Notes: a model not told the origin generated them from the letters alone. A stretch of DNA of 64,000 bases from Bacteroidota bacterium (GCA_018268055.1 JAFDXF010000017.1:124001-188000), one strand, 5' to 3'; positions 28,272-37,692 are shown, counted from the first letter of the stretch. Made by a program: numbers and translations.

Positions 28272-29033
28272 ATGATTTTTTCTGAAATAAAAAAATTATT
28301 AAACAGAAAGGCTGATGAATATAATCAGCCTTCTTTTATTGTTAATGACCCAATTTCCATTCCGCATCTGTTTTCCAAAAAGCAGGATATAGAAATTGCC
28401 GGATTCTTTGCAGCGATATTTGCATGGGGAAACAGAACAACAATTATCAATAAATCAAAAATATTGATGCAGCTAATGGATAATGCACCTCATCAGTTCT
28501 GTCTGCATCATACACCGAAAGATTTAAAAAATATTTTGACTTTTAAACACCGCACATTCAATGCTACTGATTTACTTTACTTCATAGAATTTTTTAAAAC
28601 ACATTATACAAAACATAAAAGTTTAGAAACGGTTTTTACAAATAATGGAACAACGATTGAAGAAATGTTAATCGGATTTCATCATTATTTTTTCTCATTG
28701 GAGCATATCCCGGAGCGAACGCGGAAACATATTGCTACACCGGAAAGAAATTCTTCCTGCAAAAGATTGAATATGTACTTGCGCTGGATGGTGAGAGTTG
28801 ATGATAGAGGTGTAGATTTTGGAATCTGGCAAAAAATAAAGCCGGAGCAACTCATTTGTCCGCTTGATGTGCATGTTGCACGTGTGGCTCGCAAGCTGGG
28901 AGTTTTAAAAAGAAAACAAAATGATTGGCAGGCCGCTGTTGCGCTTACGGAGTTTTTACAAACATTGGATGCAAACGATCCTGTAAAATATGATTATGCA
29001 TTATTTAGCCTCAGCATTGAAGAGAAATTCTAA
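28272..29033 (+). CDS. TIGR02757 family protein (DUF2400)
   Basis: A 253-residue protein of the TIGR02757 family, common in Bacteroidota and Spirochaetes and of unknown role. The recognised blocks are DIEIAGFFAAIFAWGNRTTIINK, RLNMYLRWMVRVDDRGVDFGIW and CPLDVHVARVARKLG. The last two recall helix-hairpin-helix DNA glycosylase folds, which is only a fold-level inference. Its ATG follows the stop of the cystathionine enzyme gene directly (TAA then ATG), so translation is probably coupled. Confidence 0.92.
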   Translation: MIFSEIKKLLNRKADEYNQPSFIVNDPISIPHLFSKKQDIEIAGFFAAIFAWGNRTTIINKSKILMQLMDNAPHQFCLHHTPKDLKNILTFKHRTFNATDLLYFIEFFKTHYTKHKSLETVFTNNGTTIEEMLIGFHHYFFSLEHIPERTRKHIATPERNSSCKRLNMYLRWMVRVDDRGVDFGIWQKIKPEQLICPLDVHVARVARKLGVLKRKQNDWQAAVALTEFLQTLDANDPVKYDYALFSLSIEEKF

Positions 29034-29054
29034 TGAATGGCATAACTTTATTTA

Positions 29055-29372
29055 ATGCAAGATAAAGATGCAATACAAGGAGTGTTGATACAACTTGGCA
29101 CAGAAGTGGTGCAATCAAACCGCAAAGAAGACTTTCAAATATTATTAGACACCATCAACAATCTATTAAATACCGATTTTCAAAGATTAATTTCTATTCT
29201 CTATCGGGTGGATGTGAGTGAAAATAAACTGAGGCATTTATTGAATACAAACCCGAACGAAGATGCTGCAAAAATTATCGCTGCATTACTGATTGAACGA
29301 CAAAAACAAAAAATAGAAAGCAGGAAGAATACAGCAAAAGATAATTCAATTCCCGATGATGAAAAGTGGTAG
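29055..29372 (+). CDS. Conserved hypothetical helical protein
   Basis: A 105-residue soluble, helical, charged protein (LLNTDFQRLISILYRVDVSENKLRHLL, then DAAKIIAALLIERQKQK). I recognise the pattern as conserved in Bacteroidota but know no function. It follows the TIGR02757 gene by 21 bases in the same operon and ends three bases before the convergent lipase gene. Confidence 0.75.
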   Translation: MQDKDAIQGVLIQLGTEVVQSNRKEDFQILLDTINNLLNTDFQRLISILYRVDVSENKLRHLLNTNPNEDAAKIIAALLIERQKQKIESRKNTAKDNSIPDDEKW

Positions 29373-29375
29373 TAT

Positions 29376-30383
29376 TTAATTCAATGCTTTACCTCCAAGC
29401 AATAATGCATAAGCATCAATTTTATGATACTGATAAGCGCGATTAAAAACGGCTTCGGTCGTTAACCCGGAAGGAATAGGCTCGTCAGACGATTGTAGCA
29501 ACCTTAGTTGCTTTTGACTTTGCACATATTTATTGGATGAATTGATAATTTTTGTTTTCTCTAAAATATCACCGGCAATGTTAAGCAAGTCACCTGCCGT
29601 CAATGAAACTTCTTTTATATGTAACACACTATCCAATCCTAATACTTTGGCGATGACGCCCATCTTATCATTGTCCGGAAATGAAGGTGCAATGTCTTTA
29701 TCAATTGCATATCGTTCAGCATGGGGAAATTTTTCTTCCATATCTTGAATAAATGCAGCATTACCCACAGCAGGTGCGCCAAAAGTTATCAACTGCAATA
29801 GATTCTTTTTATCATCCGGTAAAATCTTTTTTAAATATCCGGCTAATGGGTATGCTAAATTTCCTCCGAGGCTATGGCCGGTAATAACCAAACTGGAACC
29901 AACCGGAATTTTTTGTTCCATATAATCTTTGATGCCTATTCCGGTTGCTTTATCTTTTAATTGAAGTAGATTATTAAAACCTTCATAAGCGCCATTGCTG
30001 ATATATGCATCTTTAACACTATCGGTATAAGACCATTTTTTTAAATTGAAAATATTGAAATCTTGCAAAAAGAAATTTTGAAACCCCGCATTGCTGAACT
30101 CAATCATTGAACCTCTGATCACTAAAGCAAATTGATTATTGTTTTTCTTTTTTACAATCATTGCATAGTTGCCGCTAACCGCATCCGGATTAAATACTAA
30201 ATCGTATTCGGGCGCAAAACGAGAGAGTGTATCCGGTATATTTTCTTTGTAAACGATCTGATTGAGTAGTACTACTTCTTTTGCAGAAAGAAATGAAGTT
30301 TGCTTTTGCTTCTTGTCTATATTTGAATTACACGATAAAATCAGCATGACTGAAAGCAAGAATAAAGTTGTTCTTTTTGCCAT
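29376..30383 (-). CDS. Lipase class 3 family lipoprotein
   Basis: A 335-residue lipoprotein (signal MAKRTTLFLLSVMLIL, lipobox LILSC). The alpha/beta hydrolase core has the nucleophile elbow VITGHSLGGNLAYPL near residue 168 and a class 3 lipase pattern: FALVIRGSM before it, QLITFGAPAVGNAAF after it, then IDKDIAPSFP as a likely acid. It probably hydrolyses acyl-glycerols or phospholipids at the cell surface. It is monocistronic as far as can be seen, convergent with the operon to its left. Confidence 0.87.
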   Translation of the reverse strand: MAKRTTLFLLSVMLILSCNSNIDKKQKQTSFLSAKEVVLLNQIVYKENIPDTLSRFAPEYDLVFNPDAVSGNYAMIVKKKNNNQFALVIRGSMIEFSNAGFQNFFLQDFNIFNLKKWSYTDSVKDAYISNGAYEGFNNLLQLKDKATGIGIKDYMEQKIPVGSSLVITGHSLGGNLAYPLAGYLKKILPDDKKNLLQLITFGAPAVGNAAFIQDMEEKFPHAERYAIDKDIAPSFPDNDKMGVIAKVLGLDSVLHIKEVSLTAGDLLNIAGDILEKTKIINSSNKYVQSQKQLRLLQSSDEPIPSGLTTEAVFNRAYQYHKIDAYALLLGGKALN

Positions 30384-30468
30384 TGTGTAAAATTATAAAA
30401 GAACGAACAATCTTTCGTATTGATGTTATAGCGTAAATATATTTTTGCAAATACTGAGAAGAGAGAAA

Positions 30469-31137
30469 TTATTTCTTTTTCTGAAACATCAACTCTTGCA
30501 CTTTCTCTTTATCTTCTTTTTCTTTTTTCAAGTCAAACATTGTGTTAAACACTCTATCCCAGATAGTAGTGCTAACGCCATATCCATGATGTTCGTTTTT
30601 GTAATGATGTAAGTGGTGATTGCGCCAAAGCGGTTTCATCCATTTGAATGGTGGATTCCAAGCATGAATGGCATAGTGCATAGAGCCATACATTAAATAG
30701 CCGAATATAAAACCGGGGAAGAACATAAATGTATAACTCCTCATAGCTAAATACATCAAACCAAAAATTGCCGACGCAATGATGATACTCGGAACTGGTG
30801 GCATGAAAAGCCTTTGTTTATCTCTTGGATAATGATGGTGATTACCATGCATAGTATAAACAATCTTGGTGGCCATTTTCCCTTTTGGAATGAAGTGAAA
30901 AATAAAACGGTGTGCGAAATACTCAAACAATGTCCAAGAAAACATTCCTGCAAAGAAGATTAATAAAATAGTGCCCGTACTGTAATCATATTTTGTGGCA
31001 GCCAAATAAATAATATAAGAAAGAATGGGTATATACATTCCCCAGATTACTAATGGATGTGCTTTGGTAAGTGCTTCTAAAAAATCATTTTTGAATAAAC
31101 GTACCTGACCTTTATTATGAATTTTCTCAAACTGCAT
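30469..31137 (-). CDS. Fatty acid hydroxylase / sterol desaturase family membrane enzyme
   Basis: A 222-residue integral membrane di-iron hydroxylase. Four membrane segments surround the histidine boxes HRFIFH, HGNHHHYPRD, HYAIH and HHLHH. This set matches fatty acid 2-hydroxylases (FA2H/Scs7), so a role in 2-hydroxylating fatty acids of sphingolipids or ornithine/glycine lipids is plausible. A perfect -7 box (TATCTTTG) ends four bases before the ATG at 31137; the ATG at 31152 lies upstream of that box. Confidence 0.88.
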   Translation of the reverse strand: MQFEKIHNKGQVRLFKNDFLEALTKAHPLVIWGMYIPILSYIIYLAATKYDYSTGTILLIFFAGMFSWTLFEYFAHRFIFHFIPKGKMATKIVYTMHGNHHHYPRDKQRLFMPPVPSIIIASAIFGLMYLAMRSYTFMFFPGFIFGYLMYGSMHYAIHAWNPPFKWMKPLWRNHHLHHYKNEHHGYGVSTTIWDRVFNTMFDLKKEKEDKEKVQELMFQKKK

Positions 31138-31141
31138 AGTG

Positions 31142-31149
31142 CAAAGATA
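31142..31149 (-). promoter_or_regulatory. -7 box of the fatty acid hydroxylase gene (TATCTTTG)
   Basis: Perfect TAnnTTTG with only CACT between it and the ATG, a spacing that implies a leaderless transcript. No convincing -33 TTG. Confidence 0.5.
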
Positions 31150-31202
31150 CAAATTATGTAAGGATGATTTTCTACGAAAACGGGAAAAGGAATAAGTTGC
31201 GA

Positions 31203-33701
31203 CTACTCATTATCCAATAATTCATCAATTCGCTTGAACTGATATCCTTTAGATTTTAAATATTGAATTAATTCGGGAAGTTTTGTGAAAAATTTATCGG
31301 TTCTTCCATCACCTGCGCCTATATGTGTCAGTAAAAGAAAACCATTCAGACCGGAAGGATGTGTTTGCTCGTATTTTAGTATTGAGTTATATATCTCATC
31401 ACTACTACGATAGTTTTTGTCTGAAAGTGTGGTGTAGTCGGCATTGCTTAAAGTGCCTGGTGTAAAATTGACTAACTGCATATCCATGTTTTTTGCCCAT
31501 TGTGCAACTACATCATTATACCACTCATAAGGTGGAAGAAAAAATTCTTGGCGGTTTTTTATCTTGAATCTTTTTTGTTCCGCCCGATTTTGTAAAATAT
31601 CGTTTTCAAATTGCTCTTTAGAAATCAGCAGACTATCTCTTTTATTCCAATCACAATACAATAAATGTTTATTGCTGTGCATTCCCAGATAGTTGCCATT
31701 GTTTTTTAATTGCTTAATGATTTTTTCAAAAGCTTTGTTTCTATAAAAATCACCGGTTAAGAAAAAAGAGGCTTTCACTTTTTCTTTCTTTAATGTTTGT
31801 GCAATTAAGTTTCCGCCTTCAGCAAATTCATGTCCGGTAAAAACAAGTGCAATATTTTTTTGACTGCTATTACCTCGGATAATTGCACCGTGATTGTATT
31901 GATACGAATTGTTTTTTGTAGCGGATGCTTCTTGGGCAGCTAATAAATAAATTAAAGATGCCGTTCCATCCATTGTAGGTTCATTGGTGCTGTAATCGCC
32001 ATAATCATCATGATACACAGCAAGGCCGCTTTGAAATGCCGCATAAGCATCGGGCTTGTAAAGTGTAATGCCAATTAGATTTTTATAAATGCTTCCATAT
32101 ACAGGGCCGTCTATTAAACCACCATCAATCGGATAATTTTTTATATGTGTAAATGCAGAATGTGGATCGGTAGGTGTGTCGCCCCAAGAAGGTAAACCAT
32201 AAACCATACTTGTTCCCCAAGGATTGCAGCCGAATAGCCAATCAATATTTGCTTGAGCTAATTCATCAAAAGTATGATCATTGCTGAGCTGCTGATACCA
32301 TAAACATTGAATGGCGAATGAAGTAGTAAGATTATTGCTGCACCAAATATATGGAACGCCTCTATAAAAGGCATTTTGCTTCGCACGATTCCATACATAT
32401 TCAATACCTTGCTTATAATATTCAACCACTTGATTTCTCTTTGCACCATTTAATTGTTTGGCAAGTTCATAATGCCCGACATTGATAAATGGATACCATT
32501 GATAATGGGCAGCTGTATCTTTTATCAACCAAGGTGTAATCGTTTCTCCTTTTGAATATTCAATAGATTTATTTAGTAATGTTTCTTTATTGGCTTTTGG
32601 ATTGTTTTGAGAAAGCATTGCGGCAGCAAACTCCAGATCATCAAAATAATTTTCTTCTGCATAGATGTATGGAGAGCGTACAGAAGCTGTTTGTGTATAT
32701 CCGATTTTCTTTAATGCATAATTATAGGCTGATTGCGATTTTTGTAATAATGTTTTTTGATAATCAGCATTATTTACAAACAACTGATAACCTAATGCAA
32801 ACGCTCCTGCAAATTTTCCTGCAGTAGAACTTGTACCGGTAGTCACATTCATATATTTCCCTCTCTGTTGTGGCTCGCCTGTTAAAAAATAAACCGGCCT
32901 TTCTAATCCTTTGCCATAGAAATTAGTATCTTCTTTAGGTATCCTCATTCCCATGTGGTCGCGATCGTCACCGATTTGATTAAACATCCAATCATCTTTG
33001 GGATGCATTTTTAATAACCAATCTAATCCCCATTTTGCTTCATCCAAAACATCGGCAACTCCATTTTTTCCCGTCAAGCCATTTGCCAACTTTTCATCTT
33101 TAAAAACTTTTGGAAAATCACGATAAGCAGCCAATAAATGATAAGTAGCATTTGCAGATGTTGTAGCATATTGTAAATAATCACTTGCATCGTGCCAGCC
33201 GCCTACTACATTTATATAGGTGCTATCTGCGATTCCTGCTTTTTGCCCATATAAGACATAGCCATCGTGTGTATGACAACTGTCGTTCAGAAATGGATTG
33301 AACCCTGTACGTTGTTGACGCATATATCGAAGGCAAAAATCGGCTGCACCATTATATACAGTAGAACTGATTTCAAACTCCGGCGACTTAGCGCCACCTG
33401 CTTGTAAATAATATTTGCCCGGTTTATTGAATGACGAAAAGTTTAACCGATAAGATTGTGTATAAGGGCCATAAGCGCCAAAAGGTTTTCCGGCATTACC
33501 ACTAAAAACAATTTTTTTTGTTGTGGCATCAACCAATTGAAATGATTTTAGGATCGCAACTGTCTGACTGCACCAAACAGCCACCTTAGTTCCGGAAGGA
33601 GTATATCCCAATTGGTTAATACGAATCCACGATTGATCTTGTGCATTACTCAACGAAACTGAAAAGAACAAAACAGTTAAGAGGATTGTCAGAAATTTCA
33701 T
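31203..33701 (-). CDS. GH9 glycoside hydrolase fused to polysaccharide deacetylase-like domain
   Basis: An 832-residue secreted fusion (signal MKFLTILLTVLFFSVSLSNA). Residues 25-110 are the Ig-like cellulase N-domain (IRINQLGYTPSG). Residues 115-590 are a GH9 barrel with VGGWHDASDY at 166-175 and the catalytic Glu in STNEPTMDG. After residue about 605 comes a CE4-like deacetylase: FTGHEFAEGG in place of the usual TFDDG, KASFFLTGDF, GMHSNKHLLY and LPPYEWYN. The family normally attacks beta-glucans or chitosan-like polymers. The altered first CE4 motif makes esterase activity uncertain. It stands alone and divergent from the gene at 33741. Confidence 0.9.
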   Translation of the reverse strand: MKFLTILLTVLFFSVSLSNAQDQSWIRINQLGYTPSGTKVAVWCSQTVAILKSFQLVDATTKKIVFSGNAGKPFGAYGPYTQSYRLNFSSFNKPGKYYLQAGGAKSPEFEISSTVYNGAADFCLRYMRQQRTGFNPFLNDSCHTHDGYVLYGQKAGIADSTYINVVGGWHDASDYLQYATTSANATYHLLAAYRDFPKVFKDEKLANGLTGKNGVADVLDEAKWGLDWLLKMHPKDDWMFNQIGDDRDHMGMRIPKEDTNFYGKGLERPVYFLTGEPQQRGKYMNVTTGTSSTAGKFAGAFALGYQLFVNNADYQKTLLQKSQSAYNYALKKIGYTQTASVRSPYIYAEENYFDDLEFAAAMLSQNNPKANKETLLNKSIEYSKGETITPWLIKDTAAHYQWYPFINVGHYELAKQLNGAKRNQVVEYYKQGIEYVWNRAKQNAFYRGVPYIWCSNNLTTSFAIQCLWYQQLSNDHTFDELAQANIDWLFGCNPWGTSMVYGLPSWGDTPTDPHSAFTHIKNYPIDGGLIDGPVYGSIYKNLIGITLYKPDAYAAFQSGLAVYHDDYGDYSTNEPTMDGTASLIYLLAAQEASATKNNSYQYNHGAIIRGNSSQKNIALVFTGHEFAEGGNLIAQTLKKEKVKASFFLTGDFYRNKAFEKIIKQLKNNGNYLGMHSNKHLLYCDWNKRDSLLISKEQFENDILQNRAEQKRFKIKNRQEFFLPPYEWYNDVVAQWAKNMDMQLVNFTPGTLSNADYTTLSDKNYRSSDEIYNSILKYEQTHPSGLNGFLLLTHIGAGDGRTDKFFTKLPELIQYLKSKGYQFKRIDELLDNE

Positions 33702-33740
33702 TAGTTAATATTTATCTTGCAAGCCTAAAAAGTAAATTTA

Positions 33741-34745
33741 ATGAAATTAGTTTCATATCTCAGCGAAGAAAGAGAACAATTGGGCGTGTTAGTAAATAAT
33801 ATGATTTACAACATGGAAATCCTGCATCCCGATTTACCTACTAGTATGAGTATGTTTTTAAATTATTGGGAAGATTCTTACCCTGTAGCACAAGCAGGTG
33901 AATTGATGTTGCGTGAGGGAACTCGTACCAGTAATAAAGGAATTCCGATTAGTGATGCAATATTGCTGGCGCCGATTCCATTCCCTACCAGTTGCAGAGA
34001 TGGATATGCTTTTCGACAGCACGTAGCAGCTGCAAGAAGAAATCGTAAAGTAGAGATGATTCCCGAATTTGATCAGTATCCGATTTTTTATTTTACCAAT
34101 CATCATGGCATACAAGGCCCGGGAAATATTCAATGCATGCCCGATCATTTTGAAAAATTAGATTTTGAATTGGAAGTAGCGATTGTGGTTTGTAAACATG
34201 GAAGAAATATTAAAGCAAAAGATGCCGATGAATACATTGGCGGCTTGATGATCATGAATGATATGAGTGCAAGAAGATTGCAGATGGAAGAAATGTTGCT
34301 GAACCTTGGCCCTGCAAAAGGGAAAGATTTTTCTACTGTGATAGGCCCTTGGCTGGTAACAACGGATGAGCTGGAATCTTTAGTGGTACCTTGTAAAGAA
34401 AATCATACAGGCAAATCATGGAATCTGAAAATGAAATGTACGGTGAATGGAAAACAAGTGAGTGAAGGAAATCTTGCAGACATGGATTGGACATTTGCAG
34501 AAATTATTGAGCGTGCTTCTTATGGCGTAGATTTATTTGCCGGCGATGTAATTGGTAGCGGCACTGTAGGCACCGGATGTTTCTTGGAATTAAATGGTAC
34601 AGGAAAATTAAACGATCCGAATTATCAAGAGCAATGGCTGCAGCCCAATGATGTGGTAGAAATGGAAATTGATGGCTTAGGAAAACTGAGCAATACAATT
34701 ATAGCAGAAGAAACCGATTGGAGCCTTTTGAAATTGAAAAAATAA
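33741..34745 (+). CDS. Fumarylacetoacetate hydrolase family protein
   Basis: A 334-residue FAH-family enzyme. The metal-site acids lie in KLDFELEVAIVV, with NDMSARRLQ and DFSTVIGPWLVT further on, and VIGSGTVGTGCFLELNG near the C-terminus. It fits the Bacteroidota fumarylacetoacetase type that cleaves fumarylacetoacetate in tyrosine breakdown, or a related acylpyruvase. The flavin reductase gene 37 bases downstream is a usual companion in such clusters. No homogentisate dioxygenase is nearby, so the pathway is inferred. Confidence 0.87.
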   Translation: MKLVSYLSEEREQLGVLVNNMIYNMEILHPDLPTSMSMFLNYWEDSYPVAQAGELMLREGTRTSNKGIPISDAILLAPIPFPTSCRDGYAFRQHVAAARRNRKVEMIPEFDQYPIFYFTNHHGIQGPGNIQCMPDHFEKLDFELEVAIVVCKHGRNIKAKDADEYIGGLMIMNDMSARRLQMEEMLLNLGPAKGKDFSTVIGPWLVTTDELESLVVPCKENHTGKSWNLKMKCTVNGKQVSEGNLADMDWTFAEIIERASYGVDLFAGDVIGSGTVGTGCFLELNGTGKLNDPNYQEQWLQPNDVVEMEIDGLGKLSNTIIAEETDWSLLKLKK

Positions 34746-34782
34746 TCTTTAGCAACGTATAAGAAGTATAGAAAAAGATTTT

Positions 34783-35667
34783 ATGATCCTTGATTTAAAA
34801 GAAATAAAGACAATAGAAGTACAACACTATTTACAACACGTTGTAGCACCTCGTCCCATCTGTTTTGCTTCTACGATAGATGCGGCAGGCAATGTAAACC
34901 TAAGCCCTTTTAGTTTTTTTAATTTATTTTCTACCAATCCGCCGATAGTTATTTTCTCACCGGCTCGCAGAGTTAGAGATAATACAACCAAGCACACGCT
35001 GCACAATGTGCAGGAAGTACCCGAAGTAGTTATTAATATGGTTACTTATGACATGGTGCAACAAACCTCCTTAGCAAGTTGTGAATATGCAAAAGACGTA
35101 AATGAATTTTACAAAGCTGGTTTTACTCCCGTGCCTGCATCATTGGTAAAGCCGCCGATGGTAAAAGAAAGTAAAGTAAATCTGGAGTGCAAGGTGATAG
35201 AAATAAAACATCTGGGCACTGAGGGTGGCGCCGGCAATCTGATTATTTGTGAAGTATTACGAATGCATATTGACGACTCACTGCTGGATGCCAATAAAAA
35301 AATGGATCAACGAAAATTAAACTTAGTGGCAAGATTGGGCGGCGATTGGTATTGCAAAGTGGACGAGAGTAATTTGTTTATTGTGCCCAAGCCTAATACA
35401 CAATTGGGTATTGGAATAGACTCATTGCCGTTGAATATTCGTAACAGTAAAGTTTTAACCGGCAATGATTTAGGTATGTTGGCCAATGTTACAGAACTAC
35501 CTATCATCAATCCGGCTTATGATGATGAACACTTGAAAAATATTATACAGTATTACAGTCTGAGTGCTGAAGAAATGGAACGAGAGTTACACATACATGC
35601 TCAAAAACTTTTGAACGAGCACAAAGTCAATGAAGCATGGCAAGTATTGTTGAGTAGTGGAGAATGA
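34783..35667 (+). CDS. Flavin reductase family protein
   Basis: A 294-residue flavin reductase-like (split barrel) protein. The FMN-binding part has VAPRPICFASTIDAAGNVNLSPFSFFNLFSTNPP and SPARRVRDNTTKHTL, typical of the flavoredoxin/DIM6 group. A C-terminal extension of about 80 residues follows (ERELHIHAQKLLNEH). It may supply reduced flavin or act on an aromatic intermediate with the preceding gene. It ends at an intrinsic terminator. Confidence 0.86.
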   Translation: MILDLKEIKTIEVQHYLQHVVAPRPICFASTIDAAGNVNLSPFSFFNLFSTNPPIVIFSPARRVRDNTTKHTLHNVQEVPEVVINMVTYDMVQQTSLASCEYAKDVNEFYKAGFTPVPASLVKPPMVKESKVNLECKVIEIKHLGTEGGAGNLIICEVLRMHIDDSLLDANKKMDQRKLNLVARLGGDWYCKVDESNLFIVPKPNTQLGIGIDSLPLNIRNSKVLTGNDLGMLANVTELPIINPAYDDEHLKNIIQYYSLSAEEMERELHIHAQKLLNEHKVNEAWQVLLSSGE

Positions 35668-35668
35668 A

Positions 35669-35704
35669 AAAAAACAGGACCAACTTACATCAGCCCTGTT
35701 TTTT
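35669..35704. terminator. Intrinsic terminator between convergent genes
   Basis: A 10-bp stem (AAAAAACAGG with CCTGTTTTTT) around a 16-base loop, usable from both sides. It starts right at the stop codon of the flavin reductase gene. Confidence 0.75.
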
Positions 35705-35721
35705 ATAAAATGTAGTAACAA

Positions 35722-36429
35722 TTAATTCCACTTGGCGCCGAACACCTTTCGGAGTAGATCGGTTGTTCTTGCTGCAATGTTCTGACGAATATCTACTTCT
35801 TCCTTTCCAATCAGGTTGAACAAAGCAAAAACTGCTCTGTCTGTAACAAAACCTCCTAAATCGGGGTTTAGTTTTTTGAATGTCGTTGGAAGGCCATTGT
35901 AAGTGTTAATTAAATCACCATAATATTTTGTGGCATCTACCTTTTCAAGAGAAGATTTTATTACAGGTAAAAATGCGGTAAATAATTTATCTGTAGTCTT
36001 TACTCTGAAGAAGTGTGTAGCACTGGTATCGCCATTTTTTACAAGACCAATAGCATCTGCAATAGTCATTGATTTTATGGCATCCACAAAAATTGGTTTA
36101 GCAAAACCAGCTGCTTCTTCTGCACCACGATTGATTTGTAAAATGGCATTGTCCACCATTTTATTGAAACCTAAATCCCTAAGTGTGTTTTCTATTTTTT
36201 TTGCATCGGGTGGTAATAAAATTTTGTAAAGTGCATCTTTAAAAAAACCATCAGGTTTGTTTAATTGAAGTACCGCCTTAACAATACCATTGCCTAAAGC
36301 TTCTTTGATTCCTTGTCCGGCTTCTACTTCGGTTACACCATTACCCCCAAGTCCTGGTATTTGAGATAAAGTTTCGCAAGAAGAAATTAAGAACATCAAT
36401 GAAAGAGACCAGAGATAAATTTTTTTCAT
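35722..36429 (-). CDS. DUF4197 lipoprotein
   Basis: A 235-residue lipoprotein (MKKIYLWSLSLMFLISSC). DUF4197 follows: GIKEALGNGIVKAVLQLNKPDGFF, the ILQINRGAEEAAGFAKPIF block and YYGDLINTYNGLP, ending in VDIRQNIAARTTDLLRKVF. The family is periplasmic, helical and of unknown function. The start at 36429 is chosen because it gives a good signal and lies 67 bases after a perfect -7 box at 36496-36503; the ATG at 36510 precedes that box. Confidence 0.92.
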   Translation of the reverse strand: MKKIYLWSLSLMFLISSCETLSQIPGLGGNGVTEVEAGQGIKEALGNGIVKAVLQLNKPDGFFKDALYKILLPPDAKKIENTLRDLGFNKMVDNAILQINRGAEEAAGFAKPIFVDAIKSMTIADAIGLVKNGDTSATHFFRVKTTDKLFTAFLPVIKSSLEKVDATKYYGDLINTYNGLPTTFKKLNPDLGGFVTDRAVFALFNLIGKEEVDIRQNIAARTTDLLRKVFGAKWN

Positions 36430-36495
36430 TTGTTTTTGTTTTGTGATGCAATAATTCAAATTACTTGCCAAAAAGTAAAGTGAGGATTTTCGGAA

Positions 36496-36503
36496 CAAAT
36501 TTA
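36496..36503 (-). promoter_or_regulatory. -7 box of the DUF4197 gene (TAAATTTG)
   Basis: Perfect TAnnTTTG on the minus strand. It excludes the ATG at 36510 as a start. No clear -33 element. Confidence 0.45.
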
Positions 36504-36754
36504 ACTGCATCTAATGTAATTAATAATGTTTCTGTGTTTGAGCAATCCTGTTAACCTACTCCACGAACTTAGACGTAAAAGGTGTAAAAAAGTGGCAAGC
36601 AAAATTAAAATATGTTCAACTTTTCATTTGCAATTGTAAATCTTTATTGAAAATAGATGCTTCAAAGGCGGCTCTAATATGCATTTTTGCGTGTTTTTAC
36701 TCTTGAAAATCAAAATTAATCCCCTGATTTTCATCTCAAAATCCTTGTTTTTTA
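36504..36754. other. Gene-free divergent spacer
   Basis: AT-rich spacer between the divergent DUF4197 and beta-barrel genes. I see no open frame of note, no repeat and no RNA gene. Confidence 0.5.
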
Positions 36755-36785
36755 TTTGCCTTTCTGACCGCAAATAGTATCTTTG
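36755..36785 (+). promoter_or_regulatory. Promoter of the outer-membrane protein gene
   Basis: TTTG at 36755-36758, 19 bases, then a perfect -7 box TATCTTTG at 36778-36785. One of the best promoter matches in the window. Confidence 0.7.
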
Positions 36786-36789
36786 CCTG

Positions 36790-36987
36790 CCGGAAATGAG
36801 CAAGAAGTGCTTAGTAAAAAGTAATTTTTCAGTTCTGCCGGAAAAAATTAAGATTTTAAATCTTAAAAGTCATTATTTTTAACCAATATTCAGGTAGAGT
36901 TATCTTTCTGAGTAGGACACCTAAAGTCAATAAAATAGGCGCCTTAACCGAAAAGCGAAATGAGTAGGTAACCCAAAATAACTGTTT
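36790..36987 (+). promoter_or_regulatory. Long, possibly structured 5' leader of the outer-membrane protein gene
   Basis: About 200 bases between the expected transcription start and the ATG at 36988. It contains a perfect 8-bp hairpin at 36849-36865 and CTGCCGG twice (near 36788 and 36834). I cannot assign it to a known riboswitch class. Confidence 0.3.
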
Positions 36988-37671
36988 ATGAAAAAAGTGA
37001 TTCTTACTTTGGCTGTATTTACGCTATGTTTTTCAATTGCCGGTTTTGCACAAAGAGCTAGAGTGGCAATAACCGGAGGTCTCAATGCTGCTAAGATTAC
37101 CCGCTCTATAAGTGGATATAATCAAAGCGGCGAATATAAAATTGGTCTAATAACAGGAATGATGCTGGAAGCTCCTATTTGTAAAAAAGGAAACTTTTCT
37201 TTTCAGCCCGATCTTCGTTATACTCAAAAAGGTACAGCAGAACAATTGCTTGCACCTGTAGTAAGAAAATACACTGCACTTCGTTATGCAGAATTAGCAA
37301 CGAATTTTGTTTATAATGTAAAAGACAAAAAGCATGATGCTACATTCTATTTGGGAGCAGGTCCATTCTTGGCACTTCCGCTTCCTTCAAAGAAAGTAGA
37401 GCATACGGCAGGAAGCCCAAATGTAAATACCGATATCAGCTGGGGCAACTTAGCTGCTAATGATTACAAAGGTGTTGACTATGGCGCCGATTTTACAATG
37501 GGATATCGCAATAAGCATGGAGTTTTCGTAGCATTTAATTACACTCAAGGCGCAAGAAATCTCGTACCGAGTGCAATATTAGATATTCCGGGTTCTGAGC
37601 GTGATAAGGTGAAGAATATGTCTTTTGCTTTAAGAGTAGGCTATCTTTTTCCGGGTTCATCTAAGAAATAA
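36988..37671 (+). CDS. Outer-membrane beta-barrel protein
   Basis: A 227-residue exported protein (signal MKKVILTLAVFTLCFSIAGFA). The rest has alternating beta strands typical of a small eight-strand barrel: VAITGGLNAAKI, GLITGMMLEAPI, FQPDLRYTQKGT, TFYLGAGPFLALPL and a final MSFALRVGYLF. It belongs to the broad PorT/OMP_b-brl family; function unknown. Its strong promoter and 200-base leader suggest an abundant and regulated product. It ends before a strong terminator. Confidence 0.85.
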   Translation: MKKVILTLAVFTLCFSIAGFAQRARVAITGGLNAAKITRSISGYNQSGEYKIGLITGMMLEAPICKKGNFSFQPDLRYTQKGTAEQLLAPVVRKYTALRYAELATNFVYNVKDKKHDATFYLGAGPFLALPLPSKKVEHTAGSPNVNTDISWGNLAANDYKGVDYGADFTMGYRNKHGVFVAFNYTQGARNLVPSAILDIPGSERDKVKNMSFALRVGYLFPGSSKK

Positions 37672-37692
37672 TATCAATTAAATATTTTGCGA

